A stretch of DNA of 64,000 nt from Burkholderiales bacterium (GTDB lineage Bacteria; Pseudomonadota; Gammaproteobacteria; Burkholderiales; Burkholderiaceae_C), in assembly GCA_016223165.1 (NCBI GenBank), contig JACRPO010000003.1, forward strand, positions 186,001-250,000. The letters run 5' to 3'. Positions 10,231-19,575 of this stretch are shown here, piece after piece; the first letter of the stretch is position 1, and every line of letters starts with the position of its first letter. Position numbers and translations under genes: made by a program. The notes below the pieces were generated by a model. It saw nothing but the letters and a program-made list of their open reading frames with translations. It was not told the DNA's origin and searched no databases.

Positions 10231-10989
10231 GTGAGTGCCACCGCCGCACCGCCTCCCCCGCCCGCCGCGCGCGCTGCGCTGGCCGAGCGCATCGACGCCG
10301 CGCTGCCGCAGACCCAATGCACGCGCTGCGGCTATCCCGACTGCCGGGGCTACGCCGAGGCGATGGCCCAGGGCGAGGCCGACATCAACCGCTGCCCGCC
10401 CGGCGGCGCCGAAGGCATCGTGCGCCTGTCCGCCATCACCGGCCGCCGGGTTTCGCCACTGGACCCCGAGCGCGGGCACGAAGGCCCACGCGCGCTCGCC
10501 GTCATCGACGAAGACTGGTGCATCGGCTGCACCCTGTGCATCAAGGCATGCCCGGTGGACTGCATCGTCGGCGCCTCCAAGCTCATGCACACGGTGATCT
10601 CGCCGCTGTGCACCGGCTGCGAGCTGTGCGTGCCGGTGTGCCCGGTGGACTGCATCGCCATGGTGCCCGTCACCGGTGAGCGCACGGGCTGGGCGGCATG
10701 GGGCCCGAGCGAAGCGGCTCAGGCGCGCGAGCGCTACGCGTTCCACCGCATGCGCGTCGCGCGCGAGCAGCGCGAGAACGACGAGCGGCTCGAGGCGAAG
10801 GCGGCGCAGAAGCTCGCCGACCTCGAGGCGGCGAGCACCCTCATCGACGCCGAAGCCCTGGCGCGCAAGCGCGCGGTGATCGAGGCCGCCAGGCAGCGCG
10901 CTCGCGTGCGCCAGCGCGAGCCCGGGACTGCCGAATCCGGAACCGATACTCCGGCTGAACCTGACGGCGCGCCCCGCAAAGACCCATGA
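10231..10989 (+). CDS. rnfB: Soluble RnfB-like ferredoxin protein
   Basis: A 252-residue iron-sulfur protein resembling RnfB/RsxB. It has the Fe4S4 domain of RnfB (CTRCGYPDC...RCPPGG, from Cys30) and two 4Fe-4S ferredoxin motifs ([15 protein letters not shown] and [15 protein letters not shown]), then a charged helical tail rich in Glu, Arg and Ala. The N-terminal membrane helix of canonical RnfB is absent, and no other rnf gene is nearby, so it is unlikely to be part of an Rnf pump. The start is a GTG at 10231. It overlaps nth by four bases (ATGA), so the two are co-translated; endonuclease III is itself a 4Fe-4S enzyme. A role in supplying electrons or clusters to Nth is an inference. Confidence 0.85.
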   Translation: MSATAAPPPPPAARAALAERIDAALPQTQCTRCGYPDCRGYAEAMAQGEADINRCPPGGAEGIVRLSAITGRRVSPLDPERGHEGPRALAVIDEDWCIGCTLCIKACPVDCIVGASKLMHTVISPLCTGCELCVPVCPVDCIAMVPVTGERTGWAAWGPSEAAQARERYAFHRMRVAREQRENDERLEAKAAQKLADLEAASTLIDAEALARKRAVIEAARQRARVRQREPGTAESGTDTPAEPDGAPRKDP

Positions 10990-11636
10990 AGCCCGAAGCC
11001 ATCGAACCCTTCTTCGCCACGCTGGCGGCCGCAAACCCGCACCCGCAGACCGAACTCGAGTTCACGAACACCTTCGAGTTGCTCGCGGCGGTGCTGCTCT
11101 CGGCGCAGGCCACCGACGTGGGCGTCAACAAGGCCACGCGCGCCCTCTTCGCACGCGCCTGGACGCCGCAGCGCATGCTGGCGCTCGGCCTGGATGGGCT
11201 CACGGAGGCCATTCGCACGATCGGCCTGTACCGCACGAAGGCGCGCAACCTGTACGAGACCTGCCGCATCCTCGTGCAGGAGCACGGCGGCGAGGTGCCG
11301 CGCACGCGCGCGGCGCTGGAGCGGCTGCCGGGCGTCGGCCGCAAGACCGCCAACGTCGTGCTCAACGTCGCCTTCGGCGAGCCGACGATGGCGGTGGATA
11401 CGCACATCTTCCGGGTTGCCAACCGCACGGGGCTGGCACGAGGCAAGGACCCCCTGGCGGTGGAGCAGCGGCTGCTCGAAGCGGTGCCGGGCGCCTACCG
11501 ACGGGATGCGCACCACTGGCTCATCCTGCATGGGCGCTACGTCTGCCTGGCGCGCTCGCCGCGCTGCGCTGCGTGCAGCGTGCAACGGTTCTGCGACGAG
11601 GGGCCTTCTAGAATCCGCGGCGTGGAGGCGAACTGA
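10986..11636 (+). CDS. nth: Endonuclease III
   Basis: A bifunctional DNA glycosylase/AP lyase that removes oxidised pyrimidines in base excision repair. The helix-hairpin-helix [14 protein letters not shown] carries the catalytic lysine, [11 protein letters not shown] the catalytic aspartate, and the C-terminal CX6CX2CX5C set ([17 protein letters not shown]) holds the 4Fe-4S cluster. Length 216 residues, normal for the family. Its ATG overlaps the stop of the RnfB-like gene in an ATGA junction. Confidence 0.96.
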   Translation: MKPEAIEPFFATLAAANPHPQTELEFTNTFELLAAVLLSAQATDVGVNKATRALFARAWTPQRMLALGLDGLTEAIRTIGLYRTKARNLYETCRILVQEHGGEVPRTRAALERLPGVGRKTANVVLNVAFGEPTMAVDTHIFRVANRTGLARGKDPLAVEQRLLEAVPGAYRRDAHHWLILHGRYVCLARSPRCAACSVQRFCDEGPSRIRGVEAN

Positions 11637-11725
11637 CATGCGACCCCCGAGCCCCTTGCGTTCGCGGCTCCACGCGGGGGCACCGCGACCCCTTTTCGCG
11701 GCTGCATGGCGCTGAGGGTGCCGAG

Positions 11726-11950
11726 ATGGCGAAGTTCGAAGACCTCGCTGAGCGCGTCGACCGCCTGGTGCTCCGGCACCAGGAGCTCAAGCGCACCAGC
11801 GCCCTCATCTCGCAGCAACTGGTGACGGTGACGAACGAGCGCGACAGCCTGCGCTCCAGGCTCGCGGCCGCGCGCGCGCGCATCGACGCGCTGCTCGCCC
11901 GCCTGCCCGGCGAAACCACCACCACCGGCGACGAGCCGGCCGCCCGATGA
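11726..11950 (+). CDS. Small coiled-coil protein, ZapB-like
   Basis: A 74-residue protein that is almost entirely predicted coiled coil (ERVDRLVLRHQELKRTSALI...NERDSLRSRLAAARARIDALL) with a short Thr/Pro-rich tail. Small coiled-coil proteins of this size directly upstream of zapA in beta- and gammaproteobacteria are ZapB-like, and a role at the division septum is plausible. It overlaps zapA by four bases (ATGA). The identification rests on position, size and heptad pattern, not on a catalytic motif. Confidence 0.75.
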   Translation: MAKFEDLAERVDRLVLRHQELKRTSALISQQLVTVTNERDSLRSRLAAARARIDALLARLPGETTTTGDEPAAR

Positions 11951-12255
11951 AGCAGGTCGAAGTCAGCATCCTCGGCCAGGCCTACACGCTCGGGTGCCCC
12001 GAGGGTGGCGAGGATCTGCTGGCACGGGCGGTGTCGGCAGTCGACAGCGAGATGACCAATATCCGCAACGGTGGCAAGGTGAAGGCGCGCGAACGCATCG
12101 CCGTGCTAGCGGCGCTCAATCTCGCCTATCAGATCGCCGAGCAAGCACAGCCGAAAGGCGGACCGGCGACAAGCCCCGTCACCGGCGACGTCGATGTCGA
12201 CGAGTTGCTGCGGCGCATCGACGCCGCCCTCGCAGACGACGGCCAGTTGCTCTGA
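11947..12255 (+). CDS. zapA: Cell division protein ZapA
   Basis: A 102-residue FtsZ-associated protein that bundles protofilaments and stabilises the Z ring. The N-terminal MKQVEVSILGQAYTLGCPEGGEDLLARAV domain and the following helix (KARERIAVLAALNLAYQIAEQ) are characteristic. It overlaps the upstream coiled-coil gene by four bases and is followed by the 6S RNA gene, the same synteny as zapA-ssrS in E. coli and in Burkholderiales. Confidence 0.93.
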   Translation: MKQVEVSILGQAYTLGCPEGGEDLLARAVSAVDSEMTNIRNGGKVKARERIAVLAALNLAYQIAEQAQPKGGPATSPVTGDVDVDELLRRIDAALADDGQLL

Positions 12256-12342
12256 CGGGAATCCCCGTCGCGCGGGCCGCGCCGGCGCGTTTCGCCGTGA
12301 CATCCGGCGGTGCGGCCCGGCCACCCTCGCGGCATAGAATGC

Positions 12343-12528
12343 TCCTGTCCGTCGTGATGCGTGGGCTTAATGTTTCTTCGAACCGATGCTCATTGAGCAA
12401 GGGCTTGGAACATTGCCAGGCAGGTGTGATCGTCTCGCGTCAGATGAACCCGAAGTCTGGTTGACCTCGCCCACCTGAACTTCCGCTGAGGGTTCGGGAA
12501 TGCGGCTTGCGTGGCACGACGGACACCT
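12343..12528 (+). ncRNA. ssrS: 6S RNA (SsrS)
   Basis: The 6S RNA mimics an open promoter and sequesters sigma-70 RNA polymerase in stationary phase. Evidence is structural and positional: GTCCGTCGTG at 12347-12356 is perfectly complementary to CACGACGGAC at 12515-12524, closing a roughly 180-nt rod. The segment lies between zapA and an EVE-domain gene, the standard betaproteobacterial location. A TAGAAT -10 element at 12335-12340 sits seven nt before the stem; I see no good -35. The ends are approximate. Confidence 0.85.
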
Positions 12529-12587
12529 TACCGTGCACTGAGCGCGGCCACCCGACGCCCACCATCGCCCGGCTCCTGTTGCGCGCC

Positions 12588-13052
<465 letters not shown>

Positions 13053-13058
13053 CCACGC

Positions 13059-13877
13059 GTGGTCGAACTCGGGCCGCTCTTCGTCGCGGAGCTGCTGCTG
13101 CTCGGCGCCGTGGTCGGCTTCATGGCCGGGCTGCTGGGCATCGGCGGCGGCATGATGATGGTGCCGATCGTGACGCTGCTGCTGCTGCAACGCGGCGTCG
13201 AGTCGAACCTGGCCGTCAAGATGGCCATCGCCACATCGGGCGCGTCGATCCTGTTCACCTCGGTGTCGAGCCTGCTCGCCCACCACCGCCTCGGCGCGGT
13301 GCGCTGGCACCTGGTCGCCGCCTTCTCGCCGGGCGTGGCGCTCGGCGGCATCGCTGCCGGGGCCGGCGTGCTGGCGCTCGTGCGCGGCCAATGGCTGGCG
13401 CTGGCGTTCGCCGCATTCAATGCGGTGATGGCTTGGCGCATGTGGCTCGGCGGCGCGCCCAGGGCCGAGCGGCGGCTGCCCGGCACGGCTGGCCTTGTCG
13501 GGGTCGGTGCCGGCATCGGCTTCATCTCTGCACTCGTGGGCGCCGGCGGCGCCTTCCTGTCGGTGCCGTTCATGACGCGCTGCTCGGTACCCATGCGCGA
13601 GGCGGTCGGCACGAGTGCGGCGCTCGGGTTTCCGATCGCGCTGGCCAGCTGCGTCGGCTACGTGCTCGGCGGATGGTCGCTGCCGGCGGCGCTGCCCGGT
13701 GCCGTCGGCTACCTCTACCTGCCCGGCATCGTGATCGTGGCGATGGCCAGCGTGCTGCTGGCGCCCGTCGGCGCCCGCACCGCGCAGCGCATCGCCGTCG
13801 CACGCCTGCGGCGCGTCTTCGGCCTGATGCTCGGCGGCCTGGCCGTCTACATGGCCTGGCAGGCGTTCAAAGGGTGA
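13059..13877 (+). CDS. TauE/SafE-family sulfite exporter-like permease
   Basis: A 272-residue integral membrane protein with about eight hydrophobic helices, beginning VELGPLFVAELLLLGAVVGFMAGLLGIGGGMMMVP. The GLLGIGGGMMMVP and ISALVGAGGAFLSVPFM repeats are the duplicated signature of the TauE/SafE (DUF81) family, associated with export or import of sulfite, sulfoacetate and related organosulfur anions. Start is a GTG at 13059, six nt after the EVE stop. The substrate cannot be assigned from this context. Confidence 0.88.
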   Translation: MVELGPLFVAELLLLGAVVGFMAGLLGIGGGMMMVPIVTLLLLQRGVESNLAVKMAIATSGASILFTSVSSLLAHHRLGAVRWHLVAAFSPGVALGGIAAGAGVLALVRGQWLALAFAAFNAVMAWRMWLGGAPRAERRLPGTAGLVGVGAGIGFISALVGAGGAFLSVPFMTRCSVPMREAVGTSAALGFPIALASCVGYVLGGWSLPAALPGAVGYLYLPGIVIVAMASVLLAPVGARTAQRIAVARLRRVFGLMLGGLAVYMAWQAFKG

Positions 13878-13922
13878 GCGGTCGGCCGCGACGCGCATGC
13901 GGTCGCCGCCGGCACCGTGCGT

Positions 13923-14978
13923 TCATGCCGGTTCGAAGCGGATGGCCGCCAGCGCGACGTGATTGCCGCCGCGGCGCTGCGCGCCGCGCAATGCCGCCGT
14001 GCAGGCCTCGACGAGCTCGGCCTGCGTGTGGGCCGTGTGCGGGAAGCTAGCCACGCCCATCGACACCGTGAACCGCGTCTCCTCGCCGGCTTGCACCACG
14101 ATCTCGGTGGCGCAGCGACGCCGCAGGCTCTCCATGCGCGAGTGCGCCGTGGCCAGGCCGACACCCGAGAGCAGCACCGCGAAGCGCCGCTCGTCGAGCC
14201 GACAGGCGGCGTCCATCGCGCGCGTGCCGCCCCGCAGCAACCTGCCCAACGCCGCTTGCACCGCCTGCACCGCCGGGGCGCCGCGAAATGCCGCGGCCGG
14301 CGCCGCTTCATCCGCCCCGGCCGCAACGTCGCCGGCGACCTGCTCGTCGATCTCGACGAAGACGATCGAGAACTCCCGGTGCTCCCGGCTGGAGAGATCG
14401 ACCTCGCGGCGAAGCTGGTCCTCGAAGTGGGCCCTCGCATAGAGACCGGAAGCGGGATCGCGCATGGCCTGGTCGGCCAGTTCGCGGCGAAGCGCTTCGT
14501 TGGCCGACTGCAACTGCTCGATCTGCGTCAGCGCGGCACGTGCCTGCGACTCCTGCTGCCGGCGTCCGGCGAGGTCGGTCCAGATGCTGATCAGCCGGTC
14601 CGGCCCGCCCGCCTGTGCACCGTCTGCCAGGCGGCACAACGCGAGGTCGCGCACGCGTCCGCCCATGCTGATGCGGTGCTCGGCCGCCAGCACGCCACCC
14701 TGCGCCAGCGCCGTCTGGTCGGCGGCACGCAGGGCGCTGTGCGCAGCCGCGTCGAAGAGGTCGCCATCGGTGCGTCCGAGTACATCGGAGGCATCGCGCC
14801 CGATCCAGGAGAGCAGCACCTCGTTGGCGTGCAGGTAGCGGCCACTGGCTGCTTCCTTCACCGCCACGCCCAGCCCGGCCGCGGCGAGCAAGGCACCCCA
14901 AGCCGTCCAGGCAGGCTCGCTCCCGGGCGCTGGCAGCGGCAGCGCCAAGGTGGCTACAGGATCCGAGGAGGTGCTCAT
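13923..14978 (-). CDS. PAS-linked degenerate GGDEF protein
   Basis: A 351-residue cytoplasmic protein. Residues about 30-140 form a PAS-like sensor (KEAASGRYLHANEVLLSWIGRD), then a short coiled coil (ESQARAALTQIEQLQSANEAL), then a GGDEF-fold domain (DPASGLYARAHFEDQL onward). The catalytic loop that should read GGDEF is CRLDERRFAVLL, so diguanylate cyclase activity is unlikely. It may instead bind GTP or c-di-GMP, or act through protein contacts. It is divergent from rpsU and converges with the TauE gene. Confidence 0.85.
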   Translation of the reverse strand: MSTSSDPVATLALPLPAPGSEPAWTAWGALLAAAGLGVAVKEAASGRYLHANEVLLSWIGRDASDVLGRTDGDLFDAAAHSALRAADQTALAQGGVLAAEHRISMGGRVRDLALCRLADGAQAGGPDRLISIWTDLAGRRQQESQARAALTQIEQLQSANEALRRELADQAMRDPASGLYARAHFEDQLRREVDLSSREHREFSIVFVEIDEQVAGDVAAGADEAAPAAAFRGAPAVQAVQAALGRLLRGGTRAMDAACRLDERRFAVLLSGVGLATAHSRMESLRRRCATEIVVQAGEETRFTVSMGVASFPHTAHTQAELVEACTAALRGAQRRGGNHVALAAIRFEPA

Positions 14979-15145
14979 CGAGGGGTGGCCAGCAGCCGGC
15001 CGGATGATTGGGACGCATCTTGGTGCGACGCGGCGATCGTCGCAAGGGTCATCGGCACCACCGTCCCTATCTTGAGCCTCGAATCACGCATGCGCCAGCC
15101 AACCACGCCGACCGCCGGGTCAGGGGCGAAGACCTGCCTGGGCCC

Positions 15146-15151
15146 TATAAT
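15146..15151 (+). promoter_or_regulatory. Consensus -10 element upstream of rpsU
   Basis: A perfect TATAAT hexamer (CCCTATAATCATCGG) 60 nt upstream of the rpsU start codon, in an otherwise GC-rich stretch. No convincing -35 was seen 17 nt upstream. It fits a strong promoter for a ribosomal protein gene. Confidence 0.6.
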
Positions 15152-15210
15152 CATCGGCTTGGCCCTTTTCGGCCGGTCGCTGACTTGCCAGCTCCAACAA
15201 CCCCGCACCA

Positions 15211-15423
15211 ATGACCACCATTCGCGTCAAAGAGAACGAGCCCTTCGACGTCGCCCTGCGCCGCTTCAAGCGCACGATCGAGAAGATCGGCCTGCTGACC
15301 GAGTTGCGCGCACGCGAGTTCTACGAGAAGCCGACGGCCGAGCGCAAGCGCAAGAAGGCCGCCGCCGTGAAGCGTCACTTCAAGCGCGTGCGCAGCATGC
15401 AGCTGCCCAAGAAGCTGTACTGA
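15211..15423 (+). CDS. rpsU: 30S ribosomal protein S21
   Basis: The 70-residue S21, a small basic protein at the 30S platform contacting the anti-Shine-Dalgarno region. The sequence [21 protein letters not shown] and the very basic [17 protein letters not shown] tail are diagnostic and the length is exact. It has a TATAAT element upstream and an intrinsic terminator-like hairpin downstream. The following gene, yqeY-like, is in the usual rpsU neighbourhood. Confidence 0.97.
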   Translation: MTTIRVKENEPFDVALRRFKRTIEKIGLLTELRAREFYEKPTAERKRKKAAAVKRHFKRVRSMQLPKKLY

Positions 15424-15453
15424 AGCCGCGGCGCCCAAGGCGCGCCCGCCCCG

Positions 15454-15490
15454 AGCCCGCGCGGCGTGCCCGCAGCGGGCTTTGTCATTT
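15454..15490 (+). terminator. Intrinsic terminator downstream of rpsU
   Basis: AGCCCGC at 15454-15460 pairs perfectly with GCGGGCT at 15475-15481, followed by TTTGTCATTT. It lies about 30 nt after the rpsU stop codon and before the yqeY-like gene. Confidence 0.6.
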
Positions 15491-15536
15491 CTAGCTCCGG
15501 CGTGCGCGAAGCTGGCGCCGGCCCTGGAGGCCCTCG

Positions 15537-15995
15537 ATGGATCTGAAGGAACGCATCACTGAGGACATGAAAGCCGCCATGCGCGCGAAGGACGCGCCGC
15601 GGCTGTCGTGCATCCGCATGCTGCTAGCGGCGATGAAGCAGAAAGAGGTCGACGAGCGCATCACGTTGGACGATGTCATGGTCGTCGCCATCGTCGACAA
15701 GCTCATCAAGCAGCGGCGCGATTCGATCGCCGCCTTTGCACAGGCAGGCCGCACCGATCTGGCGGACAAGGAGTCCGCCGAAGTGGCCGTGCTGCAGTCC
15801 TACCTGCCCGTGCGATTGGGGCCGGACGAGCTCGCCGCCGCCGTGGCCTCGCTCGTGGCCGAACTCGGCGCCAACGGTCCCGCCGACATGGGCAAGGTCA
15901 TGGGCGCGGCCAAGGCCCGTCTCGCGGGCAAGGCCGACATGAGCCAGCTGAGCGCGGCAGTGAAGAGTGCGCTTGCCGGCGCGGCGAAAGGATGA
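15537..15995 (+). CDS. GatB/YqeY domain protein
   Basis: A 152-residue protein equivalent to the C-terminal YqeY/GatB tail domain, a helical fold thought to recognise tRNA in amidotransferases. MDLKERITEDMKAAMRAKD and LQSYLPVRLGPDEL are family hallmarks. Stand-alone YqeY proteins are conserved next to rpsU and dnaG in many proteobacteria; their exact function is unknown. The stop overlaps the ATG of the next gene. Confidence 0.92.
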   Translation: MDLKERITEDMKAAMRAKDAPRLSCIRMLLAAMKQKEVDERITLDDVMVVAIVDKLIKQRRDSIAAFAQAGRTDLADKESAEVAVLQSYLPVRLGPDELAAAVASLVAELGANGPADMGKVMGAAKARLAGKADMSQLSAAVKSALAGAAKG

Positions 15996-16348
15996 GATCG
16001 ATGAGCGACCTGCTTCCCCTCCGGGCCGTGGCGCCGGACGTTTGCGTGGCGCCGCAGCTCACGCCCGAGGCCATGGCCGAAGCGGCTCGCCAGGGCTTCC
16101 GCAGCGTGGTCAACAACCGGCCCGACTTCGAACACGGCCCGGGCCAGCCCACCAGCGCGGCCATCGAAGCCGCGGCGCGCGCCGCGGGGCTGGAGTATCG
16201 ATTCCTGCCGGTCGACAGCGCCTACCAATCACCGGAGGAGATCGCCGCCTTCGCGAAGTTGATGCGTGACCTGCCGCGGCCGATCCTTGTCTTTTGCCGC
16301 TCAGGCGCACGATCGACACGCTTGTTCATGGCTGCACAGGCGCTCTGA
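15992..16348 (+). CDS. DUF442 (TIGR01244-type) phosphatase-like protein
   Basis: A 118-residue protein with the dual-specificity phosphatase-like fold of the DUF442/beta-lactamase-hydrolase-like group. The active-site loop VFCRSGARSTRLF (CX5R) is intact; VVNNRPDFE is also typical. The family includes sulfide-metabolism proteins related to BlhA, usually fused to other domains; this one is stand-alone. The ATG at 15992 overlaps the yqeY stop; a second ATG at 16001 (MSDLLPLRAVAP) is equally likely as the true start. Confidence 0.85.
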   Translation: MRSMSDLLPLRAVAPDVCVAPQLTPEAMAEAARQGFRSVVNNRPDFEHGPGQPTSAAIEAAARAAGLEYRFLPVDSAYQSPEEIAAFAKLMRDLPRPILVFCRSGARSTRLFMAAQAL

Positions 16349-16400
16349 GGCGCCGGGCGTCCCGCGGGACGGCACGCGAAGCACCGGCGCGCAGTGCCAG

Positions 16401-16431
16401 AAAGGAAACAGGGCACCCGAAGGTGCCCTGC
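16401..16431 (-). terminator. Terminator at the end of the gltX-tRNA unit
   Basis: On the minus strand, CAGGGCACC, a TTCG loop and GGTGCCCTG form a perfect 9-bp stem, followed by TTTCCTTTC. It lies just downstream of tRNA-Asp and is the strongest intrinsic terminator seen in the window. Confidence 0.8.
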
Positions 16432-16442
16432 GCGGAAACTAT

Positions 16443-16519
16443 TGGCGGAGTGGACGGGACTCGAACCCGCGACCCCCGGCGTGACAGGCCGGTATTCTAA
16501 CCAACTGAACTACCACTCC
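16443..16519 (-). tRNA. tRNA-Asp (GTC)
   Basis: A 77-nt cloverleaf on the minus strand beginning GGAGTGGTAGTTCAG and ending with an encoded CCA. The anticodon loop reads CCTGTCACG, giving GTC (Asp). The T-arm GGTTCGAGTCCC is canonical. It is the last of three tRNAs downstream of gltX. Confidence 0.97.
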
Positions 16520-16610
16520 GCGTGGTAGCTGCCTTGTCGGACCCTTGGCGAGCCATGGGTCCGCGAGCACAGCCAGGCTCGTCGTGTTGCGTCCGTTGCC
16601 AACTCGAGGT

Positions 16611-16686
16611 TGGCGTCCCCTAGGGGATTCGAACCCCTGTTACAACCGTGAAAGGGTCGTGTCCTAGGCCTCTAGACGAAGGGGAC
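16611..16686 (-). tRNA. tRNA-Glu (TTC)
   Basis: A 76-nt tRNA on the minus strand beginning GTCCCCTTCGTCTAGAG, anticodon loop CTTTCAC (TTC, Glu), T-arm GGTTCGAATCCCC and encoded CCA. It lies downstream of the gene for its own synthetase, gltX, with tRNA-Ala in between. Confidence 0.98.
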
Positions 16687-16746
16687 CGGATCCGCTACTT
16701 GCTTTCTTTCATCTCATCATCTCGAGCGGCGACCGAGGCCTGATGG

Positions 16747-16822
<76 letters not shown>

Positions 16823-16895
16823 GATTCACAACTCCAAATCAGGCCGAAGCCGCTGCTCAAGCGAGTCTGCGAGTATAGACCATCGACAGGTCGCT

Positions 16896-18365
16896 TCACG
16901 CTGACGCCAAGCGCGCGAGTACGGTCTCGCGCGGGAAGAGAGCGAGCACGGCATCGATCGAAGGCGTCTGAGCGCGCCCGCACACGAGCACGCGCACGGC
17001 CGGCGCGAGTTGCGGCATCTTGAGCTGATGCGCGCCCAGGCTTTCCTTCATGGCCTGCGCGATGCCGGCCTTGTCCCAGGCCGGCAACTGCGCCAGGCGC
17101 TCGCGCAGCGTGCGCAGTGCGGGCCGCACGACTTCGGTGACATGGGTGGCCATGTCGGCCGCGGCCGGCTCGACACGCACGAAGATCATCGACAGCCAGT
17201 CGGCCAGTTCGACCACGGTGCTGCAGCGATCCTTGAAGAGTGCGGCGGCCCGTGCGAGATGCTCGAGATGCTCGAATTGCCCGAAGTCGGCCGCACCGCG
17301 CTGATCACCCACGCCACGCCGCACGAGCTCTTCATGCGCGAGCATCGCCAGGCGCGCGTCGTCGGCCTGCTTGATGTAGTGCGCATTGACCCAGGCGAGC
17401 TTGGCCGGGTCCCATTGCGCCGGGCTCTTCGCGAGATGTCCTCCGTCGAACCACTGCACCATCTGCTCGCGGCTGAACAGCTCGTCGTCGCCATGGCTCC
17501 AGCCCAGGCGCGCGAGGTAGTTGAGCATGGCCTCGGGCAGGAAGCCGGCTTCCTTGTAGGCCGTGACGCTCACGGCGCCGCGGCGCTTGCTCAGCTTCAG
17601 ACCATCCTCGCCGAGGATGATGGGGCAGTGCCCGTACTGCGGCAACTCGGCATCGGCACCGGCGATGGCGCGGAAGATGTTGATCTGCCACGGCGTGTTG
17701 TTGATGTGCTCGTCGCCGCGGTAGACGTGCGTGATGCGCATGTCCATGTCGTCGACGACGACCGCGAAGTTGTAGGTCGGTATGCCGAAGGCCGCCGCAT
17801 CACCGCCGGCGCCGGGCGGCGCCGGGCGCAGGATGATGAGATCGTCGATCTCCTCGTTGGCGATGCTGATCGGCCCCTTCACGAGGTCGTGCCAGCTCAC
17901 GTGGCCTGTGGCGGGGTTGGCGAAGCGCACCACCGGCTGCACGCCGGCCGGCGGCGGCGGCAGCTTCTTGCCCGGCGCGGGCCGCCAGCGGCCGTCGTAG
18001 CGCGTCTTCTCGCCGCGCGCGCGTTGCGCCTCGCGCATCGCGTCCAGTTCGGCCGGCGTGCACCAGCAGCGGTAGGCGGTGCCAGCCTCGATCATCTGCT
18101 CGGCCACCTCGTGGTAGCGGGCGAGGCGGCCCATCTGGTGGATCGGGCCCTCGTCGTAGTCGAGGCCGAGCCAGCGCATCGCCTCGACGATCTGCAGGAC
18201 CGCGCCTTCGGTCTCGCGTTCGACGTCGGTGTCTTCGATGCGCAGCACGAACGCGCCACCATGGTGGCGCGCGAAGGCCCAGGAGTACAGCGCCGTGCGC
18301 GCCGTGCCTAGGTGCAGGAAGCCGGTGGGCGAAGGGGCGATGCGCGTGCGAACTGTCTTCGTCAT
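16896..18365 (-). CDS. gltX: Glutamyl-tRNA synthetase
   Basis: A class I aminoacyl-tRNA synthetase of 489 residues charging tRNA-Glu. The HIGH-type motif lies in [13 protein letters not shown] and the KMSKS-type motif in [20 protein letters not shown] and [13 protein letters not shown] are family signatures. Just before the conserved [11 protein letters not shown] there is a short Ala/Gly/Pro-rich insertion ([13 protein letters not shown]) not usual in bacterial GltX. It lies seven nt after metZ and upstream of tRNA-Ala, tRNA-Glu and tRNA-Asp on the same strand, so the synthetase and its tRNA may share a transcript. Confidence 0.97.
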   Translation of the reverse strand: MTKTVRTRIAPSPTGFLHLGTARTALYSWAFARHHGGAFVLRIEDTDVERETEGAVLQIVEAMRWLGLDYDEGPIHQMGRLARYHEVAEQMIEAGTAYRCWCTPAELDAMREAQRARGEKTRYDGRWRPAPGKKLPPPPAGVQPVVRFANPATGHVSWHDLVKGPISIANEEIDDLIILRPAPPGAGGDAAAFGIPTYNFAVVVDDMDMRITHVYRGDEHINNTPWQINIFRAIAGADAELPQYGHCPIILGEDGLKLSKRRGAVSVTAYKEAGFLPEAMLNYLARLGWSHGDDELFSREQMVQWFDGGHLAKSPAQWDPAKLAWVNAHYIKQADDARLAMLAHEELVRRGVGDQRGAADFGQFEHLEHLARAAALFKDRCSTVVELADWLSMIFVRVEPAAADMATHVTEVVRPALRTLRERLAQLPAWDKAGIAQAMKESLGAHQLKMPQLAPAVRVLVCGRAQTPSIDAVLALFPRETVLARLASA

Positions 18366-18372
18366 CTCTCGG

Positions 18373-19575
18373 TCAGGCCAGCATCGACAGGCCGCGCGTC
18401 AGGTCGCCCTTCAGGTCTTCGAGGTCGTCCAGGCCCACCGCCAGGCGCACCATGCCCTGCGTGATGCCGGCGGCCAGCCGTTGCTCCTCGGTGAGACGGC
18501 CGTGCGACGTGCTCGCCGGGTGACTGATGGTGGTCTTGGTGTCGCCCAGGTTGGTGGTGATCGAGCAGATGCGCGTGGCATCGATGACGCCGAAGGCACC
18601 GGCGCGCCCGCCGCGCACGACGAACGACACCACCGCCCCGCCCTGCCCGCTTTGCTGCGCCATCGCCAGCCGGTGCTGCGGGTGCGAAGGCAGGCCAGGG
18701 TGGTACACGCGCTCGACGCCGGGCTGCGCCTCCAGCCATTGCGCCAGGGCCAGGGCACGCTCGCTCTGCGCCCTCATGCGGATCGACAGCGTCTCCATGC
18801 CCTTCAGCACCACCCAGGCGTTGAACGGCGAGAGCGTCAGGCCCATCGTGCGCATCACGGGCATGAACTTCTGAGCCACCAGCTCTTCGCGCCCGCACAG
18901 CGCGCCGGCGACGACGCGGCCCTGCCCGTCGAGATACTTGGTGCCGGAGTGCATGACGATGTCGGCGCCCAGCGTCACCGGCCGCTGCAGCGCCGGCGAG
19001 CAGAAGCAGTTGTCCACGACCAGCTGCGCGCCACCCGCGTGCGCCACCTCGGCCAGCGCGGCGATGTCGCACACCTCGGTGAGCGGGTTGCTCGGCGTCT
19101 CCGCGAAGAGCAGCTTCGTGTTCGGGCGCATGGCCGCGCGCCATGCATCGACGTCGGACTGGGGCACGAAGCTCGCCTGCAGGCCGAAGCGCGCGAAATC
19201 CGTGAAGAGGCGGATCGTCGTGCCGAACACGCTCTGCGAGCAGACGACGTGGTCGCCGCCCTTCAGCAGCCCGAGCACGAGCATGAGGATCGCCGCCATG
19301 CCGCTCGCGGTGCCGATGCACGCTTCGGTGCCCTCGAGCGCGGCGAGGCGCCGCTCCATCATCGTCACCGTGGGGTTGGAGAAGCGGCCGTAGACGAACG
19401 CCTCCTCCTCGTTGGCGAAGCGCCGCGCGGCGGTGGCCGCGTCGGGGTGCACGAAGCTGCTGCTGACGAAGAGCGCTTCGCTGTTCTCGCCCCAGGGCGA
19501 GGCCGGCAGGCCCTCGCGAACCGCCAGCGTATCGAGCCGCGCATCCGCGGGCAGGTCGACGCGGGGAATGCTCAT
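18373..19575 (-). CDS. metZ: O-succinylhomoserine sulfhydrylase
   Basis: A PLP enzyme of the Cys/Met metabolism family, 400 residues, which converts O-succinylhomoserine and sulfide directly to homocysteine. The PLP lysine lies in [22 protein letters not shown] and YGRFSNPTV are typical. The ATG at 19575 overlaps the purF stop by four bases (ATGA); the frame stays open far upstream but opposite to no similarity. Its position downstream of cvpA-purF is the standard metZ location in Burkholderiales. MetZ-type function is preferred over MetB on this synteny. Confidence 0.92.
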   Translation of the reverse strand: MSIPRVDLPADARLDTLAVREGLPASPWGENSEALFVSSSFVHPDAATAARRFANEEEAFVYGRFSNPTVTMMERRLAALEGTEACIGTASGMAAILMLVLGLLKGGDHVVCSQSVFGTTIRLFTDFARFGLQASFVPQSDVDAWRAAMRPNTKLLFAETPSNPLTEVCDIAALAEVAHAGGAQLVVDNCFCSPALQRPVTLGADIVMHSGTKYLDGQGRVVAGALCGREELVAQKFMPVMRTMGLTLSPFNAWVVLKGMETLSIRMRAQSERALALAQWLEAQPGVERVYHPGLPSHPQHRLAMAQQSGQGGAVVSFVVRGGRAGAFGVIDATRICSITTNLGDTKTTISHPASTSHGRLTEEQRLAAGITQGMVRLAVGLDDLEDLKGDLTRGLSMLA

